The position numbers and the translations under genes are program-made. A stretch of 64,000 nucleotides of DNA from Phragmites australis. Lineage: Eukaryota > Streptophyta > Magnoliopsida > Poales > Poaceae. Positions 1 to 10,450 of the stretch are shown here, one piece after another. Within the stretch, counting starts at the first letter, position 1. Each line of letters begins with the position of its first letter. The notes under the pieces were generated by a model that made no database searches, had not been told where the DNA came from, and saw nothing but the letters and a program-made list of their open reading frames with translations. Where the stretch lies: positions 29,672,001-29,736,000 of the forward strand of contig NC_084930.1 of NCBI RefSeq assembly GCF_958298935.1, read 5' to 3'.

Positions 1-913
1 CTAAGTGTTCTAATTCACTCCCTCCCTCTTAGGACATCACCATTCCTCACTGAGGTGACCTCGTCTTCACGCCCAGCGCTATCGGATCTTCATGGCACCA
101 TTTCCACAGTATGACCCATTTTTACAGGTATAAATAGGTACATTTGGGACTGTCTATTTTCACCTCGTCTCCCTCCTTTTCTCCCTGCCATTGCCTTGTA
201 GAAACTCGTAGAACTTGAAACCATGGCTTTCACTCCATCATCATCTCCTGAGCCATGTTTAGAAATAGCAGGAGTAGGACCTCTAGCCCCAAGGCCTTTT
301 GCCATGGTTCCACCCGGTGCCATCATCATTTCCTCCAACGATGAGCAATCGATCAAAAGGCCTAAGAGAAGAAGGAACAAAATATCCGTCAGAGGTCATC
401 GACACTTCATCCAACACCTCTGGCATTTCCTCGATGCTGACGCCGTGGAACCAGTAGCACAGGAGTCAGCGATGGTGGTGATCTTGATGAGATCTTCGAC
501 CTGGCTACCAATAAGGTCTTCGGCAATGGAGCTCCTGAGCCTCCGGTGGTGAAGAAAGTGTAGCCATCTTATCCACTGACAACTGATAGATCGCCTTCGC
601 ATCCTGCCGAGGGCCACTCGGTATTGTTGGTGCCGGTCAGCAGCTCCAACAGGGCCTTCGCCTCGTCCACCTTCCCTGGTCCTTACGCTGGTCGACAGCC
701 GATCCCTGGGACGATCAGTTGCCGCTCCACGGAGGAATGAAAAAGATTCATCGGTTCATTTGAGGGCAAGTAGGGGATCACATACTTCTGAACTCTTGGA
801 GGTAGTAAATCTTCACTATTTGCAAGAGTTAGGCGGATCTTTTATGTTAACAATATGTTATAGGATAGTCAGCCTAATCAAAATATAATCGACATACATT
901 TGACTTACCTTAT
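1..913 (+). pseudogene. Decayed antisense gene region of the outer Tat-type retrotransposon
   Basis: This stretch lies between the 3' end of the outer element's pol (stop at 914-916, minus strand) and its off-window LTR. On the plus strand a TATA box (TATAAATA, 129-136) is followed about 90 bases later by an ATG in good context (AACCATGG, ATG at 223). The open frame begins MAFTPSSSPEP and contains a basic KRPKRRR stretch. The frame breaks near 390; further coding-looking segments in other frames include one around 470-560 with the acidic string DLDEIFDLATNKVFG. The arrangement is the same as in the inner element, where an antisense gene with its own TATA box sits at the same place. No domain is recognisable. 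The call is an inference from layout, promoter and residual open frame. Confidence 0.4.
129..136 (+). promoter_or_regulatory. TATA box for the outer element's antisense gene
   Basis: TATAAATA lies about 90 bp upstream of the ATG at 223, on the strand opposite to the element's gag-pol. It matches the placement of the TATA box of the inner element's antisense gene. Functional use is inferred. Confidence 0.4.
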
Positions 914-1746
914 CTATGAATGGAACTGTCGGAGAAGGTCGATGTGCCATGGGTTTTCGAGTATTTCACCATTTGGAGTAGATAGTCATACCGATCCAGG
1001 TCAGGTTACTTCGACTATTATATAGTCATTCCCACTTAGGTAATAACTTATGGCGCTGAGCCTATGCAAATGGCCCATAGTACTGAGGGAAACTCTTTCA
1101 TCCATCATTTTGAGTAAGCTTTTAGCCTGTAAAAAACTCGAGTTTTGATACCCCGCAAGACTATACCATTGGCGCGCTCAACCTAACCATTACTTTAAGG
1201 GTGAGCTACTGAAGCAAAACAAGTTTTGTTGCCAAATTATTCACATAACGCGATAAAGGTCCTACTTTTAAACTGGCTACCGTTGTTTGTAATTATTTGA
1301 TGCAGAATTCTGAATCGATTAATTATGCTCCTCATGAACTTCTTAGCCACTTATGTGGTTATCTTCCCCACGGGTTCGGCCTTGATCCATTTAGTGAACT
1401 GGTCGATAGCCACGAATAGGAACTTATAACTACCTTGGGCCCTTGAACAGTACCAGGATATCCAAACTCCAGACAAAGAAAGGCCAGAAATATGAATTGT
1501 TTACAGAGCTTGGGCTGGGTGAGTGGTTTGCCTTCCAAAAATTGACAGTTTTGCACTTTTTGACTAGCTCAGAAGCATCCTGGAGGGCAGTCGTCAAATA
1601 AAATCCCTAGTGGAAAACTTTTCCGACTAAGGTGCAGTAAGACGCATGATTACCACACATGTCTTTATGGATATCGACCAATATTTTATTGCCCTCTTCC
1701 TGAGTGATCTACTGCATCAAGATTCTGTTACTCCCCTTTCAGTAGA
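914..1746 (-). pseudogene. Integrase remnant of the outer Ty3/gypsy (Tat-type) retrotransposon
   Basis: Read on the minus strand from 1746, fragments in shifting frames match integrase in order. They are the HHCC zinc-finger region (DIHKDMCGNHASYCTLVGKV, then [12 protein letters not shown]), the catalytic core start (VWSLDILGPF-like), a region reading IITNNGSQF, then SVAHP.SNG.VERANG. The end, ENPWHIDLLRQF followed by TAG at 914-916, corresponds to the end of the inner element's pol. The second catalytic Asp (normally TDNG) reads Asn here, and several stops and frameshifts interrupt the frame, so this is a dead copy. It is the downstream half of the pol whose RNase H ends just right of 16276; the inner element was inserted between them. 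Confidence 0.8.
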
Positions 1747-1751
1747 ACTTG
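1747..1751. repeat. Left target-site duplication of inner LTR retrotransposon (ACTTG)
   Basis: ACTTG directly precedes the TGTCGG terminus at 1752 and is repeated exactly at 16272-16276 after the CCGACA terminus. A 5-bp duplication is the expected integration footprint of a Ty3/gypsy element. Confidence 0.93.
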
Positions 1752-2186
1752 TGTCGGAGGATGAACTCTTGTCGCAGGGATCCCGAGAGACCCCTTCTTA
1801 AAGATTCGGCCGGGGGGATGATCCTGAACGAGCTCGTCGGGGAAATAAATGGAAACAGAAAGAAATGCAACGGCCGGTGGGGGGGGGATGATCGACCTAG
1901 TGCAAAAAAGAGATAAATGCACCGGGGTTTAGACAGGTTCGGGCCGCACGGGGGCGTAATACCCTACTCCTGTGTGAGTGCAATATCTTTCCTTGAAGGG
2001 AATTCTTCAAGAATGTGTCTGGTTACAAGGGTGTATTGTCTACAGAAAGCTTGAGGCTCCCGTGCTCTAGCTCTGCTCGAGCTTGCTTGTGATGTTCTTC
2101 GTCTCTTGTGGTCTCTTCTCTTGATCTCGTTTTGTCTGGCTTTATTGTTTCTTGGCTTCGCTACTTTCATGTGTTCTCCATCCTTT

Positions 2187-2195
2187 CCTTTTATA
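2187..2195 (-). promoter_or_regulatory. TATA box of the 3' LTR copy
   Basis: TATAAAAGG on the minus strand, downstream of the tandem G-box array in element orientation. It is present at the same place in the other LTR. Confidence 0.6.
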
Positions 2196-2693
2196 CACAT
2201 GCCGACCTCGGCTTACCCCAAATGGGAAAGAGGGGGCGCGAGTGCCAAGGCACCACGGAGAAAGGCGTCATCATTCCGTCTCGGCGAAGTGACAGGGGCG
2301 GTGGAAAAATGTGGCGCGCATCCGACCACCCGCCACTGCGGACGTCCTCCGGCGCCGTTGAGAGGGCCCACCGGGCGGCCACAGAGGCGCCCGATGCGCC
2401 CACCCTGTCTTGTTCTTCTGTCAGGGCAGGGTGGCAGGCGGAACGCTTTGATCCTGACAACGTTATCCCGAGGTACCCTGGATGATACGAGACGGGACCC
2501 GTGCAATTAATGGACCCACGCCCCCTGCCAAAGCATGGCAGGGACTGACACCATGGCATGGGCAGCTGAGAATGTCAGGATGTCAGGATGTCAGGCCTCG
2601 CGTGCCCATTAAATGCGGCATTGGACATTTGACTGGCTGACACCCCGCCGACGGGTTCCTTCGGGTCGTCGGGGCGTCAGGCGATCTTGCGCG

Positions 2694-3060
2694 AACCTTC
2701 GGGGAACCGAGTGCTCGGGGGCTGCCACGTGCAGCCCCGAGCACTCTCTCCCGAGCACTCCTGTAGGACCCTTCGGGGAACCGAGTGCTCGGGGGCTGCC
2801 ACGTGCAGCCCCGAGCACTCTCTCCCGAGCACTCCTGTAGGACCCTTCGGTGAACCGAGTGCTCGGGGGCTGCCACGTGCAGCCCCGAGCACTCTCTCCT
2901 GAGCACTTCTGTAGGACCTCTCGGGGAACCGAGTCCTCGGGGGCTGCCACGTGCAGCCCCGAGCATTCTCTCCCGAGCACTCCTTTAGACCCTTCGGGGA
3001 ACCGAGTCCTCGGGGACTGCCACGTGCAGCCCCGAGCACTCTCTCCCGAGCACTTGGTTG
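2694..3060. repeat. Five ~74-bp tandem units with CACGTG-centred palindromes (3' LTR)
   Basis: CACGTG cores lie at 2726, 2800, 2874, 2948 and 3021, so the spacing is 74, 74, 74 and 73 bp. In each unit the arms GTGCTCGGGG-CTG and CAG-CCCCGAGCAC can pair across the core with one bulged G, giving a hairpin or cruciform. CACGTG is the G-box/E-box core bound by plant bZIP and bHLH factors. The array lies upstream of the LTR TATA box in element orientation, which suggests an enhancer in U3; that role is inferred. Confidence 0.9.
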
Positions 3061-3313
3061 TTCGGCCCATCGGGGGACTATGGTACTTGGGGGCGAGGGG
3101 GAACCCTTCCGAGCACTTTCTTCCCGGTACTTGGACTCTGTGGGTCATCGGGGAACTGGGGTGCTCGGGAACTAGAGGCTGTGGCCCCGAGCACCTTCTG
3201 CCGGAACTTAGATTTTCCTCATCCTGCAAGGGGACCTCGCGGGATGGTGATACGTGGCGGACGGCCGGCCTGGTCTCGGGACTCAGGGACCCCTGGTTCC
3301 CGATACACCGACA

Positions 3314-3333
3314 GTAGCCCCCGGGCCCATTGG
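3314..3333 (-). other. Polypurine tract of the inner retrotransposon
   Basis: On the minus strand the bases directly before the 3' LTR read GGGCCCGGGGGCTAC. This is G-rich and in the expected place for plus-strand priming in an LTR retrotransposon. It is not a pure purine run. Confidence 0.6.
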
Positions 3334-3668
3334 TAGGCGATGGCACGGAGACTGCGGATGGACCCTTCGTCGCAGCTGAGGCCGAGGCTGGCATGGACGC
3401 CACATGACAGGCTTTCGAGAGGTGGCCTTTCTAGACCCGGGCCTCGGGTACGACCCAGCGGGGAAAACGAGTAGACGCGTGTCCACACAACTCCCGAAGG
3501 GTATGACGACCGTACGGGCGGCACGCGCGGCCGCCGCGTAGATCGAGGAAAATACGCCTGGCAGCCGCTGACGCTGCACGATCAGCGGGAGATTCGCCTG
3601 GTAGTTGCGTCGATCGAGGCGGCGCTTCGCCGGGCGAACCGGTGGACGGCAATATTTGAACTTTGAGA

Positions 3669-3675
3669 TATAAAA
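3669..3675 (+). promoter_or_regulatory. TATA box of the antisense gene
   Basis: TATAAAA (within GATATAAAAGGGGG) lies about 155 bp upstream of the ATG at 3828 and outside the LTR. The antisense gene therefore appears to have its own promoter. A pyrimidine-rich leader with repeated CACCACC follows. Confidence 0.7.
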
Positions 3676-3827
3676 GGGGGAGGGGATCAGTCTGTCCCCC
3701 TTTTTACGCCTTCTTGCACTCCTGCTCTTGCCTTTTTCGTGCTCCGAAGCCCTTAGGAAATTTTCAGGCAACCGAAGCACTTTTTCTTCCCTTTCACCAC
3801 CACCAAAACACCTTCACTTTTGCCGAG

Positions 3828-6800
3828 ATGCCGAGGGTCGGAGGAGGCCGTCGGGACAAGACTCCGGACAGCATTCTGCCGGAGTCTCGTCTGAGGAACG
3901 AAGAGGCGGCGGCCAAGATCAGGAAGTTGCTGGTGCCCGAGGGGCAAGAGGGAGCTGTGGTGGTGACGCTGGCGATGACCGTTCCCGGGCGGATCGTTCT
4001 CTTCACGTCTTTCATGGCGGCGGGGTTGGTGCCGCCGTTCTCCACTTTCTTCCTTCAAGTGCTCGAGACCTACGGCATCCAACTGGTGCACCTAAGCCCC
4101 AACTCCGTCGTGGTGTTGGCGATCTTCGTGCACCTCTGCCAGATGTTCGTGGGGTTGGTGCCTTCGGCGACGCTGCTTCGACACTTCTTCGTCCTTCGGC
4201 CGGTGGGGAAGAAGAGAGGGCACTCCACGGCGGATGTCGCGGGGTGCTGCAACCTTTGGCTACGGGACGGCTTGGGGGAGCACTACATCCCCCAGGTACT
4301 GCGCAGCAAATGGGAGGAATGGCGACGGGACTGGTTCTTCATCGACGTCGACCCCCACGAGCGCCTCGAACTACCAGAAGCGGCAGCGGAACCTCGGAGA
4401 TCGACGTGGGAGGCGCCGCCGCCAGAAGACGCGAGGCTGGAGCCGGTGTTGGAGCGCATCCGGCTCCTGCGCGACTCCGGGCTGACTTCTGTCATGGTGG
4501 TGGTGGACTTCCTGCGCCGTCGTCTGGCGCCTCTGCGGGAGCGGGCCCGGCCGTGTTGGTTCTACACCGGGTCGGAGGACATCACCCGAACCCAAGTCGG
4601 CACAAGCTGGGACCTCGGCCTGGCGGAGCTGAGGGGCATGACGCGGGTGATTACTGGAGTAGAAGACATGGGCCGGGCGGAACTCCCGTGGCCGGAGATG
4701 GCGCTCTGCGCCAATCCCGATCGGGTGGCGATCATGGCGCGGCTGCCGGAGTTCGACTCCCAGGGGCCCGTGGACTGGCCGAGGAGCCGGAGCCCCGAGG
4801 CCTCCGAGCTCCCTGCTTTGGACGAGCTGCTCGGCGAGGAGGCTACAAACAGCTCGGCGCGGGCTAGCGACGGGGCCGCTGCAGGCAGCAGCCGCCGCGC
4901 CAGGGAGGAGGGCACCTCCGATACTGCCGTGGTGGTGGAGCCAGGGGATCGGGGAAAGGGTCCCCGAGTCTTCATCTCGGTGCCAGATTCTCCGCCGTCG
5001 CCGACGGCAGCGGCGGCATTTCCGGTGCTGGAGCCGCGGCTTGTGCGGATGGGGCTTGCGCCGGCACCTGAGAGTCGCGCGGCAACCCCACCGAGCCCCA
5101 GCGGAAGAGGCGGCGGGAGGACTCTGGGCTGGCGCCGCCGGATCCAGACTTCAGGCTCCCGGCAGCCAAATGGCAGTACCGGTAAGTTTCTTTCTTTGCT
5201 CTTTCTTGGGCGCTTCTTGCCCGAACTGAGCTTTGATTTTGATCTTCACCTATCTCCCGTAGGCCGACCGCAGGCGTCACCATGACTGAAGGGGCGCGGG
5301 CGCCGAGGCCAGAGCCGAGCCCGCCGGTCGCGTCGACGCAGGCGGACGCAGGGACGGCGGGGGCGCAAACAGTCATGGCGGCCACTGGGAGAACGGTGGA
5401 GGCGGCAGCCAAGAGGAGGACAGAGTAGCCGTCCGAGTCCTCGGCGCCGGCGGAACCTGGCCCGGGCGTGCAGAGCCCGGGGCGGACGACGGTGGAGGCA
5501 GCGGCCTTGCCGGGGCCGGCCGACGCGGCAGCCGACGTGGGGATGCGGCCGCCGTCTGAGTCTTCGGCACCGGCAGAACCTACCCCGGGCAGACAGAGCC
5601 CGGGGCGGATGGTGGTGTGGTGTCCCGTGGAGACCTCGGACCCCCCAGAGGCGATCTGCGGGGAGGCCGACACCCCACCGGCGCCTAGCCAGCCCGCTGA
5701 CCCCTTCCTGGCCACGATCGAAGGCATCCAGGTGGCGGTCGGGCGGCTGGGCGCGGCAGTGGGCGCAAAGGAGGAGCAGCTCGAAGCTGAGCGCGCCCGC
5801 CTGGCTTCGGAGAGGGCGCAGCTCGCGAGCGCCCAGGAGGAGGCCCGCGCGGCGGCTGCGCGGGAACAGAAGCTCCTGGAGGATACCCGCGCGGAGGTCG
5901 GGCGGGAACAAGAAATTTTGAAGGCCGCGCAGGCGGAAGCCGCGCGGGAGCGAGAGGACGCCGCCCGCCTGGCTGAGGCATCGAGGCAGCAGGCTGCCGA
6001 GGCCCTTTCCAGGATGGGGCAGGCGCAGGAGAAGGAGGCGGCGGTCGCAGTCCGCGAGAAGGCGGTGGAGGAGCTCCGGGCCGAGCTGACCCGCCTGGAG
6101 GGGGAGGCCAATCAGACGCGCGCCGACCTCCAGCGTTGGGAGGACAACCTCCAGAAGATTGAAGAAGACATCCGCCACTGGGAGGAGGACATCTCCCTTC
6201 GGGAGGTGGACAATGAGATCTCAGCGGCGGATCTTGGTGCCCGGGAGGATTCGGTGACCCAACAGGAGGACGCGCTGGCCCGGCGGGAGGGCGAGCTGAG
6301 TCATCGAGAGGGCGAGGCTGCCGCAGCGGCCGCGGCCGCTGCTACCAGGGCGGAGGAGAACGTGAAGCACGAGGCGGAATTAACCGCCCGTGAGCGCGCC
6401 TTGTCCGAGCTGGTGGCGCAGTCGAAGCAGGCTGCCAGTCCCGCAACCGTCGGTGGTTCTTCTGGCCCGGCCGAGGACCAGGGACTTGAGGCGCAGCTGC
6501 GGGCTACCAAGGAGAAGCTCGAGACCGCGTTCGTCTCGCGGGTCAACCTGCAGCAGATGCTGGAGGATATACTCCAGCGGATGCAGCGGGCCGTGGAGAA
6601 GGGCGGCCTCGGATGGCTCGTTGAAGACCAGAAGAGCGACAGCCCCGCACGACAAGTGTTAGGGCTTCAACAGGTCTGCGAGCGCCTCAAGGCCCTGCCC
6701 TGGGCTGTCCAAGAACTCACCGCCCGGGAGGGACGCGGCTTGGCCCACGCGGTGGCCGAGCACGTCCTGGCGTGCTACCGAAGCAGAGACCCGAACTTCC

Positions 6801-6970
6801 CGCTGGAGCCAGCGCGGGAAGGAGTGGTTGAAGCCGAGGGAGAGGCTTCCCGGGAAGCGGTTCGGAGTGCCGCTGCCGAAGTGGCGGCCGGCTTTAGGCG
6901 GGAAGTGCCGCCACCGCCAGCCCCCGGGGACGACTCAGAAGACTCAGCTACCGCCTCCGCAGCCGACTAG
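3828..6970 (+). pseudogene. Antisense two-exon gene of the retrotransposon: PF04195-like domain plus coiled coil
   Basis: Exon 1 (3828-5181) starts MPRVGGGRRDKTPDS. Its residues ~45-130 match the 'putative gypsy-type transposon' domain (Transposase_28, PF04195, recalled) with ETYGIQLVHLSPNSVVVLAI and LCQMFVGLVPSATLLRHFF. A GT-AG intron of 81 bp (5182-5262) follows; the end of exon 1 reads PDPDFRLPAAKWQYR in the frame that joins exon 2. Exon 2 (5263-6970) runs through a Pro/Ala-rich segment into a long Glu/Ala/Arg-rich coiled coil (about 5730-6400), then a C-terminal globular-looking part ending DSEDSATASAAD. Two lesions are visible: a frameshift in exon 1 between about 4980 and 5095, and an in-frame TAG at 5426-5428. 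ATG 3828 was chosen over upstream in-frame starts because it follows the TATA box and leader. Function is unknown. It is opposite in strand to gag-pol and ends 1.67 kb from the end of pol. Confidence 0.8.
5182..5262 (+). other. Intron of the antisense gene (GT-AG, 81 bp)
   Basis: Donor CCG|GTAAGTTTC and acceptor TCTCCCGTAG|GCC, with a pyrimidine-rich tail. The splice keeps the frame that reads PAAKWQYR before it and PTAGVTMTEGARAP after it. A spliceable intron on the plus strand shows that this transcript is not the genomic RNA of the element. Confidence 0.7.
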
Positions 6971-7401
6971 ACCTTTTGTAGTCATTTTTCTTTCTTTTGT
7001 TGTTGTCTTGACGGTTGTAAATATGGGAGTGATCCCTCAGAAATGCTTGTATGTGCCTTGTGAATATAATGGCAGCTTTTCTTTGGGCTCGCAACTCCAG
7101 TGTTCTTGAATGCTTGATGTTCGTTCTGATATTTTGCCTTGAAGCCCCGGGAAGTACTCAGGCGGACTGTTCCTGACCTTCCCATCCCCGAGAACGAAGT
7201 TGTCCCGATTGCTGTTGTTTGCACATTCAGCCCTCGAGCTCTCGCGGGTTCGTACCGTCTGAGTTAAAAGACAAAGACACGAACTTCCTTGCTCGGGAGA
7301 TAGATCGATTCAGCATGGAACACGCCGTGACCGATGAACACTTTTTCACCTCACGACCACTCAGTTAGTAGATGGGAGACACGTGCGGGCGGAAATGTGA
7401 C

Positions 7402-7590
7402 CAAGAGTCCCCGTGGTCCGGTGGTGCCCGGGCTTAAGACGGACCGGACCGAGCACTGATAGCCCGCCCTTGAGGCCTGAGCTCCGGACTACTCGAGCAG
7501 CTCGAGCGATAGGATTACCCAGGGCACCCAAGGACTCGGTAGTGCTCGGGGTCCTTAAAAGCAGACCGAACACCACGACCACCATGAAGG
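7402..7590. repeat. Spacer direct repeat, copy A
   Basis: Pairs with 8170-8357. It shares GGTGGTGCCCGGG-type and CTCGAGCAGCTCGAG blocks and the string GCGATAGGATTACCCAG. The copies are separated by about 580 bp and are diverged, so the duplication predates this insertion. Confidence 0.75.
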
Positions 7591-8169
7591 GCTTCGGTCA
7601 GACATTACCGTACGCGCGGTACTCCTTTCTACGAACCGCTCTGTCGTTCCAGGAAAAAGTAGACACACGGTAGGGTTTTGTGCGCGAGGGGATCATTCTC
7701 GCCGAGCAGATTAAAATGCGAGAGCCCCCGAGGATGACTCGGGAACATAAAATTATTGAACGCAGACTTGTCTGAATGTAACCACTCACCGGACAGCTGT
7801 CGGCCTTCCGGCCAACTGATCCAGGAGGGGTGTGTGCTTCCGAGCTCGGGGTGCCCGGGGACTTGGTTCCTTCAGCGGAGTACCCGAGCGCCCAGAGGCA
7901 CGCGAGGATCCCGGGATCGGGTGATCTCGACCACTCATGCCTAAGTGGTAGGACCACCCGAGAACCCTTGGGGCCAACCAGGGACCGGGGCGTTGAAGCC
8001 CTCGCGGTCGAGCTGCTCTTGATTGTCGGCCTGTGACTTAAGAGAGAATAGGGAATTTCTTTGCCTGGTGCGCTCTGTTAGTGTGGTACTTGTTATAAAC
8101 TGCTCTTGTTTTCGACCCGAGACCTCTTGAATACCCAAACCGGCGGACGAGAGCGGACAGAGGCATAAC

Positions 8170-8357
8170 CCAGAGGTCCTATGGTTCGGTGGCGCCCGGG
8201 TATGACAGACCAGACCGAGCACCGACAATCCGTTCTGGGGGCCTGAGCTCCGGACTACTCGAGCAGCTCGAGCGATAGGATTACCCAGAGCGCCCCGAAA
8301 CTCGATAGTGCCCGGGAGCCTGCCACGACACCGAACACCACAGCCTACCATGCCGGA
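8170..8357. repeat. Spacer direct repeat, copy B
   Basis: Second copy of the ~185-bp repeat described at 7402-7590, with the same central 15-bp palindrome and the same GATAGGATTACCCAG word. Confidence 0.75.
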
Positions 8358-8643
8358 CGTAAGTCAACGGCGACTGCCCGCATGCAAACCGATTGAGATT
8401 CTTTTATCAGCGGGAAAAATGAGAGAGCGAACTTTTTCTCGCACAACCGAGCACCTCACCAGACAGGTTAAACATACGGAATCCAGAAAAATGAATTTGA
8501 CATAGCGACTGCCTATTGAGATGTTGAATTTACAATTTTTACAAGGTCGGGCGATGGTGACTTGCCCAATGGGTGGAGCCCCTGGTCAGCTTGGGCGGGG
8601 GGAAGCCCCCGGCCTGGCTGACTTGAGCCGCGAGCATGGCCAT

Positions 8644-9800
8644 CTACGGGTAGAACCTACGCAGGTGCTCGATGTTCCATGGGTTCGGGAGTGGCTACCC
8701 ATCCTCTGTCGCCAACCTGAAAGAACCCTCTCGTGGGACCCCGATCATGGTGAAGGGACCTTCCCACATAGGGGACAGCTTATTCATTCCTTCGCGCGAC
8801 TGGACGCGTCGGAGAACTAGGTCCCCCACCTCGAGAGATCGGACCCGGACATGGCGCAGATGATATCGCCGTAGACTCTGCTGGTACCGAGCCGCCCGGA
8901 CGGCGGCACGCCGCCGGCGCTCTTCCAGGTAGTCAACGTCGTCGCGCCTTTGCTGCTCCTGCCCACCCTCAGAATATGCATGCACCCGAGGGGAGCCCAA
9001 AGTGAGCTCGGAGGGGAGGACTGCCTCGGCGCCGTAGACGAGGAAGAACGGGGTCTCCCCGGTGACGCGGCTTGGCGTAGTCCGATTAGCCCATAGCATG
9101 GCGGGCAGCTCGTCCACCCATCCCTTCGCGTGCTTGGCGAGCACGTTATAGGTCCGGGTTTTGAGGCCCTTCAGTATCTCCGCATTGGCGCGCTCGACTT
9201 GCCCGTTACTCCGAGGATGAGCGACAGAGGAGAAGCAGAGCTTGATGCCGAGGTCTTCGTAATAGTCCCCGAACAGGGCACTCGTGAACTGGGTGCCGTT
9301 GTCGGTGATGATTCGGTTTGGAACGCCAAAGCGACTAGTGATGCCGCGGATAAACTGGAGCGCCGTGTTTTTGGTCACCTTGATGACTGGGACCGCCTCC
9401 GGCCACTTGGTGAATTTGTCGACGGCGACATATAGGTATTCATAGCATCCGATTGCCCGGGGGAATGGACCCAGAATGTCCAACCCCCAGACCGCGAAAG
9501 GCCATAACAGGGGGATGGTATGAAGAGCCTGAGCTGGCTGGTGAATCTGCTTTGCGTGGAACTGGCACGCCCTGCAGCGCCGAAACAGCTCGGAAGCATC
9601 CTGGAGAGCTGTAGGCCAGTAGAAACCTTGCCGGAAGGCCTTCCCGACCAGCGTGCGGAACGATGAATGGCCACCGCACTCGCCCTCATGGATCTCAGCG
9701 AGAAGATCGCCGCCTTCTGCCTGGGGGATGCATTTTAGGAGGACACCTCCTGCGCTACGCCGGTAGAGATCCCCATCTACTATGGTATAGCGTCTGGACT
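8644..9800 (-). pseudogene. Integrase domain of the inner element's pol
   Basis: Minus strand, downstream of RNase H. Zinc-finger residues are in [16 protein letters not shown] and [12 protein letters not shown] (HHCC). The catalytic core has GLDILGPF (first Asp), IITDNGTQF (second Asp) and [12 protein letters not shown] (Glu), so all three DDE residues are present. The C-terminal part includes [20 protein letters not shown]. An in-frame TAG at 8695-8697 cuts off the last ~16 residues; the family-like ending PNPWNIEHLRRFYP follows in frame to the true stop at 8644-8646. This domain is the best-preserved part of pol. Confidence 0.88.
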
Positions 9801-10039
9801 GCCGAGCAACTCTTTCGGCAGACGCCTCATCCCCGGGGAGGAACTTTTCCTTCAAGTACCCTCGGATGTCAAACATCCACGAGGCATCTTGAGAACATTC
9901 GACGAGTGCAGCGCACTCGCCGGACGGCGGCGCCCTGACGGGGCTTCCCACTGAGGGCACCGCCGGGGTCCCCTGAATTGAGTTCGAGGTTTCCCCTTCG
10001 TCCTGTTCGGCAGGCAGGACGGAAGGCCGTGTGAGTCTT

Positions 10040-10450
10040 TCTTCAAAGACTCCGGCAGGGACGCGCGCACGGGAGGAGGCCAGGCGGGAGAGCTCATCGG
10101 CCAGAGTGTTGTCGCGGCGAGGGATGTGCCGCAACTCCAGGCCATCGAAACGCCTCTCCAGCTTCCTGACCGCAGCCACGTACGCCGCCATTTGAGGATT
10201 CGTGCACTGGTACTCCTTGGATACCTGGTTGACGACCAGTTGGGAGTCCCCTTTGACCAGGAGGCGACGAATCCCGAGTCCCACCGCAGCCCGGAGGCCG
10301 GTGATGAGACCTTCATATTCCGCCATGTTGTTGGATGCGCGGAACTGCAACTGCACGACGTACCGGAGCTCTTCACCCGTTGGGGAGGTGAGAACCACTC
10401 CAGCCCCTGCGCCTTTCAGCAAGAGGGAGCCGTCGAAGTGCATGACCCAG
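10040..10450 (-). pseudogene. RNase H domain of the inner element's pol
   Basis: Recognised on the minus strand by [45 protein letters not shown] and [14 protein letters not shown]. These carry the D-E-D-D catalytic residues. The domain is intact in the same long open frame (11502-8695) as integrase. It would degrade the RNA strand during reverse transcription. Confidence 0.88.

Larger units (their letters stand above)
1752..3313 (-). repeat. 3' LTR of the inner retrotransposon
   Basis: A 1562-bp LTR bounded by TGTCGG and CCGACA, nearly identical to 14708-16271. In element orientation it begins at 3313. It contains five ~74-bp tandem units (about 2694-3060), a TATA-like TATAAAAGG at 2187-2195 (minus), and a GTAATACCCTACT stretch near 1956 that resembles one in the outer element's LTR. 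Confidence 0.93.
6971..8643. other. Non-coding spacer between antisense gene and pol end, with a ~185-bp direct repeat
   Basis: No credible gene is seen here. The stretch holds two diverged copies of a ~185-bp sequence at about 7402-7590 and 8170-8357. Both contain GGCCTGAGCTCCGGACTAC followed by the palindrome CTCGAGCAGCTCGAG, and both end near GACCGAACACCA or CACCGAACACCA. GTGCTCGGG-like words recall the LTR tandem units. Confidence 0.7.

Noticed and set aside
2694..3060. CRISPR-like regular array
   Set aside because: The units are head-to-tail with no unique spacers, sit inside a plant LTR and are palindromic regulatory repeats.
2583..3403. Long minus- and plus-strand open frames with repeating CTWQPP/GAARGSPR or GGCHVQPRALSPEH text
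   Set aside because: They are translations of the 74-bp LTR tandem repeats, whose length leaves frames open. The same happens in the other LTR at 15537-16308.
3663..3827. Upstream in-frame start of the antisense gene
   Set aside because: It overlaps the TATA box, so it cannot be in the mRNA; the ATG at 3828 is preferred.
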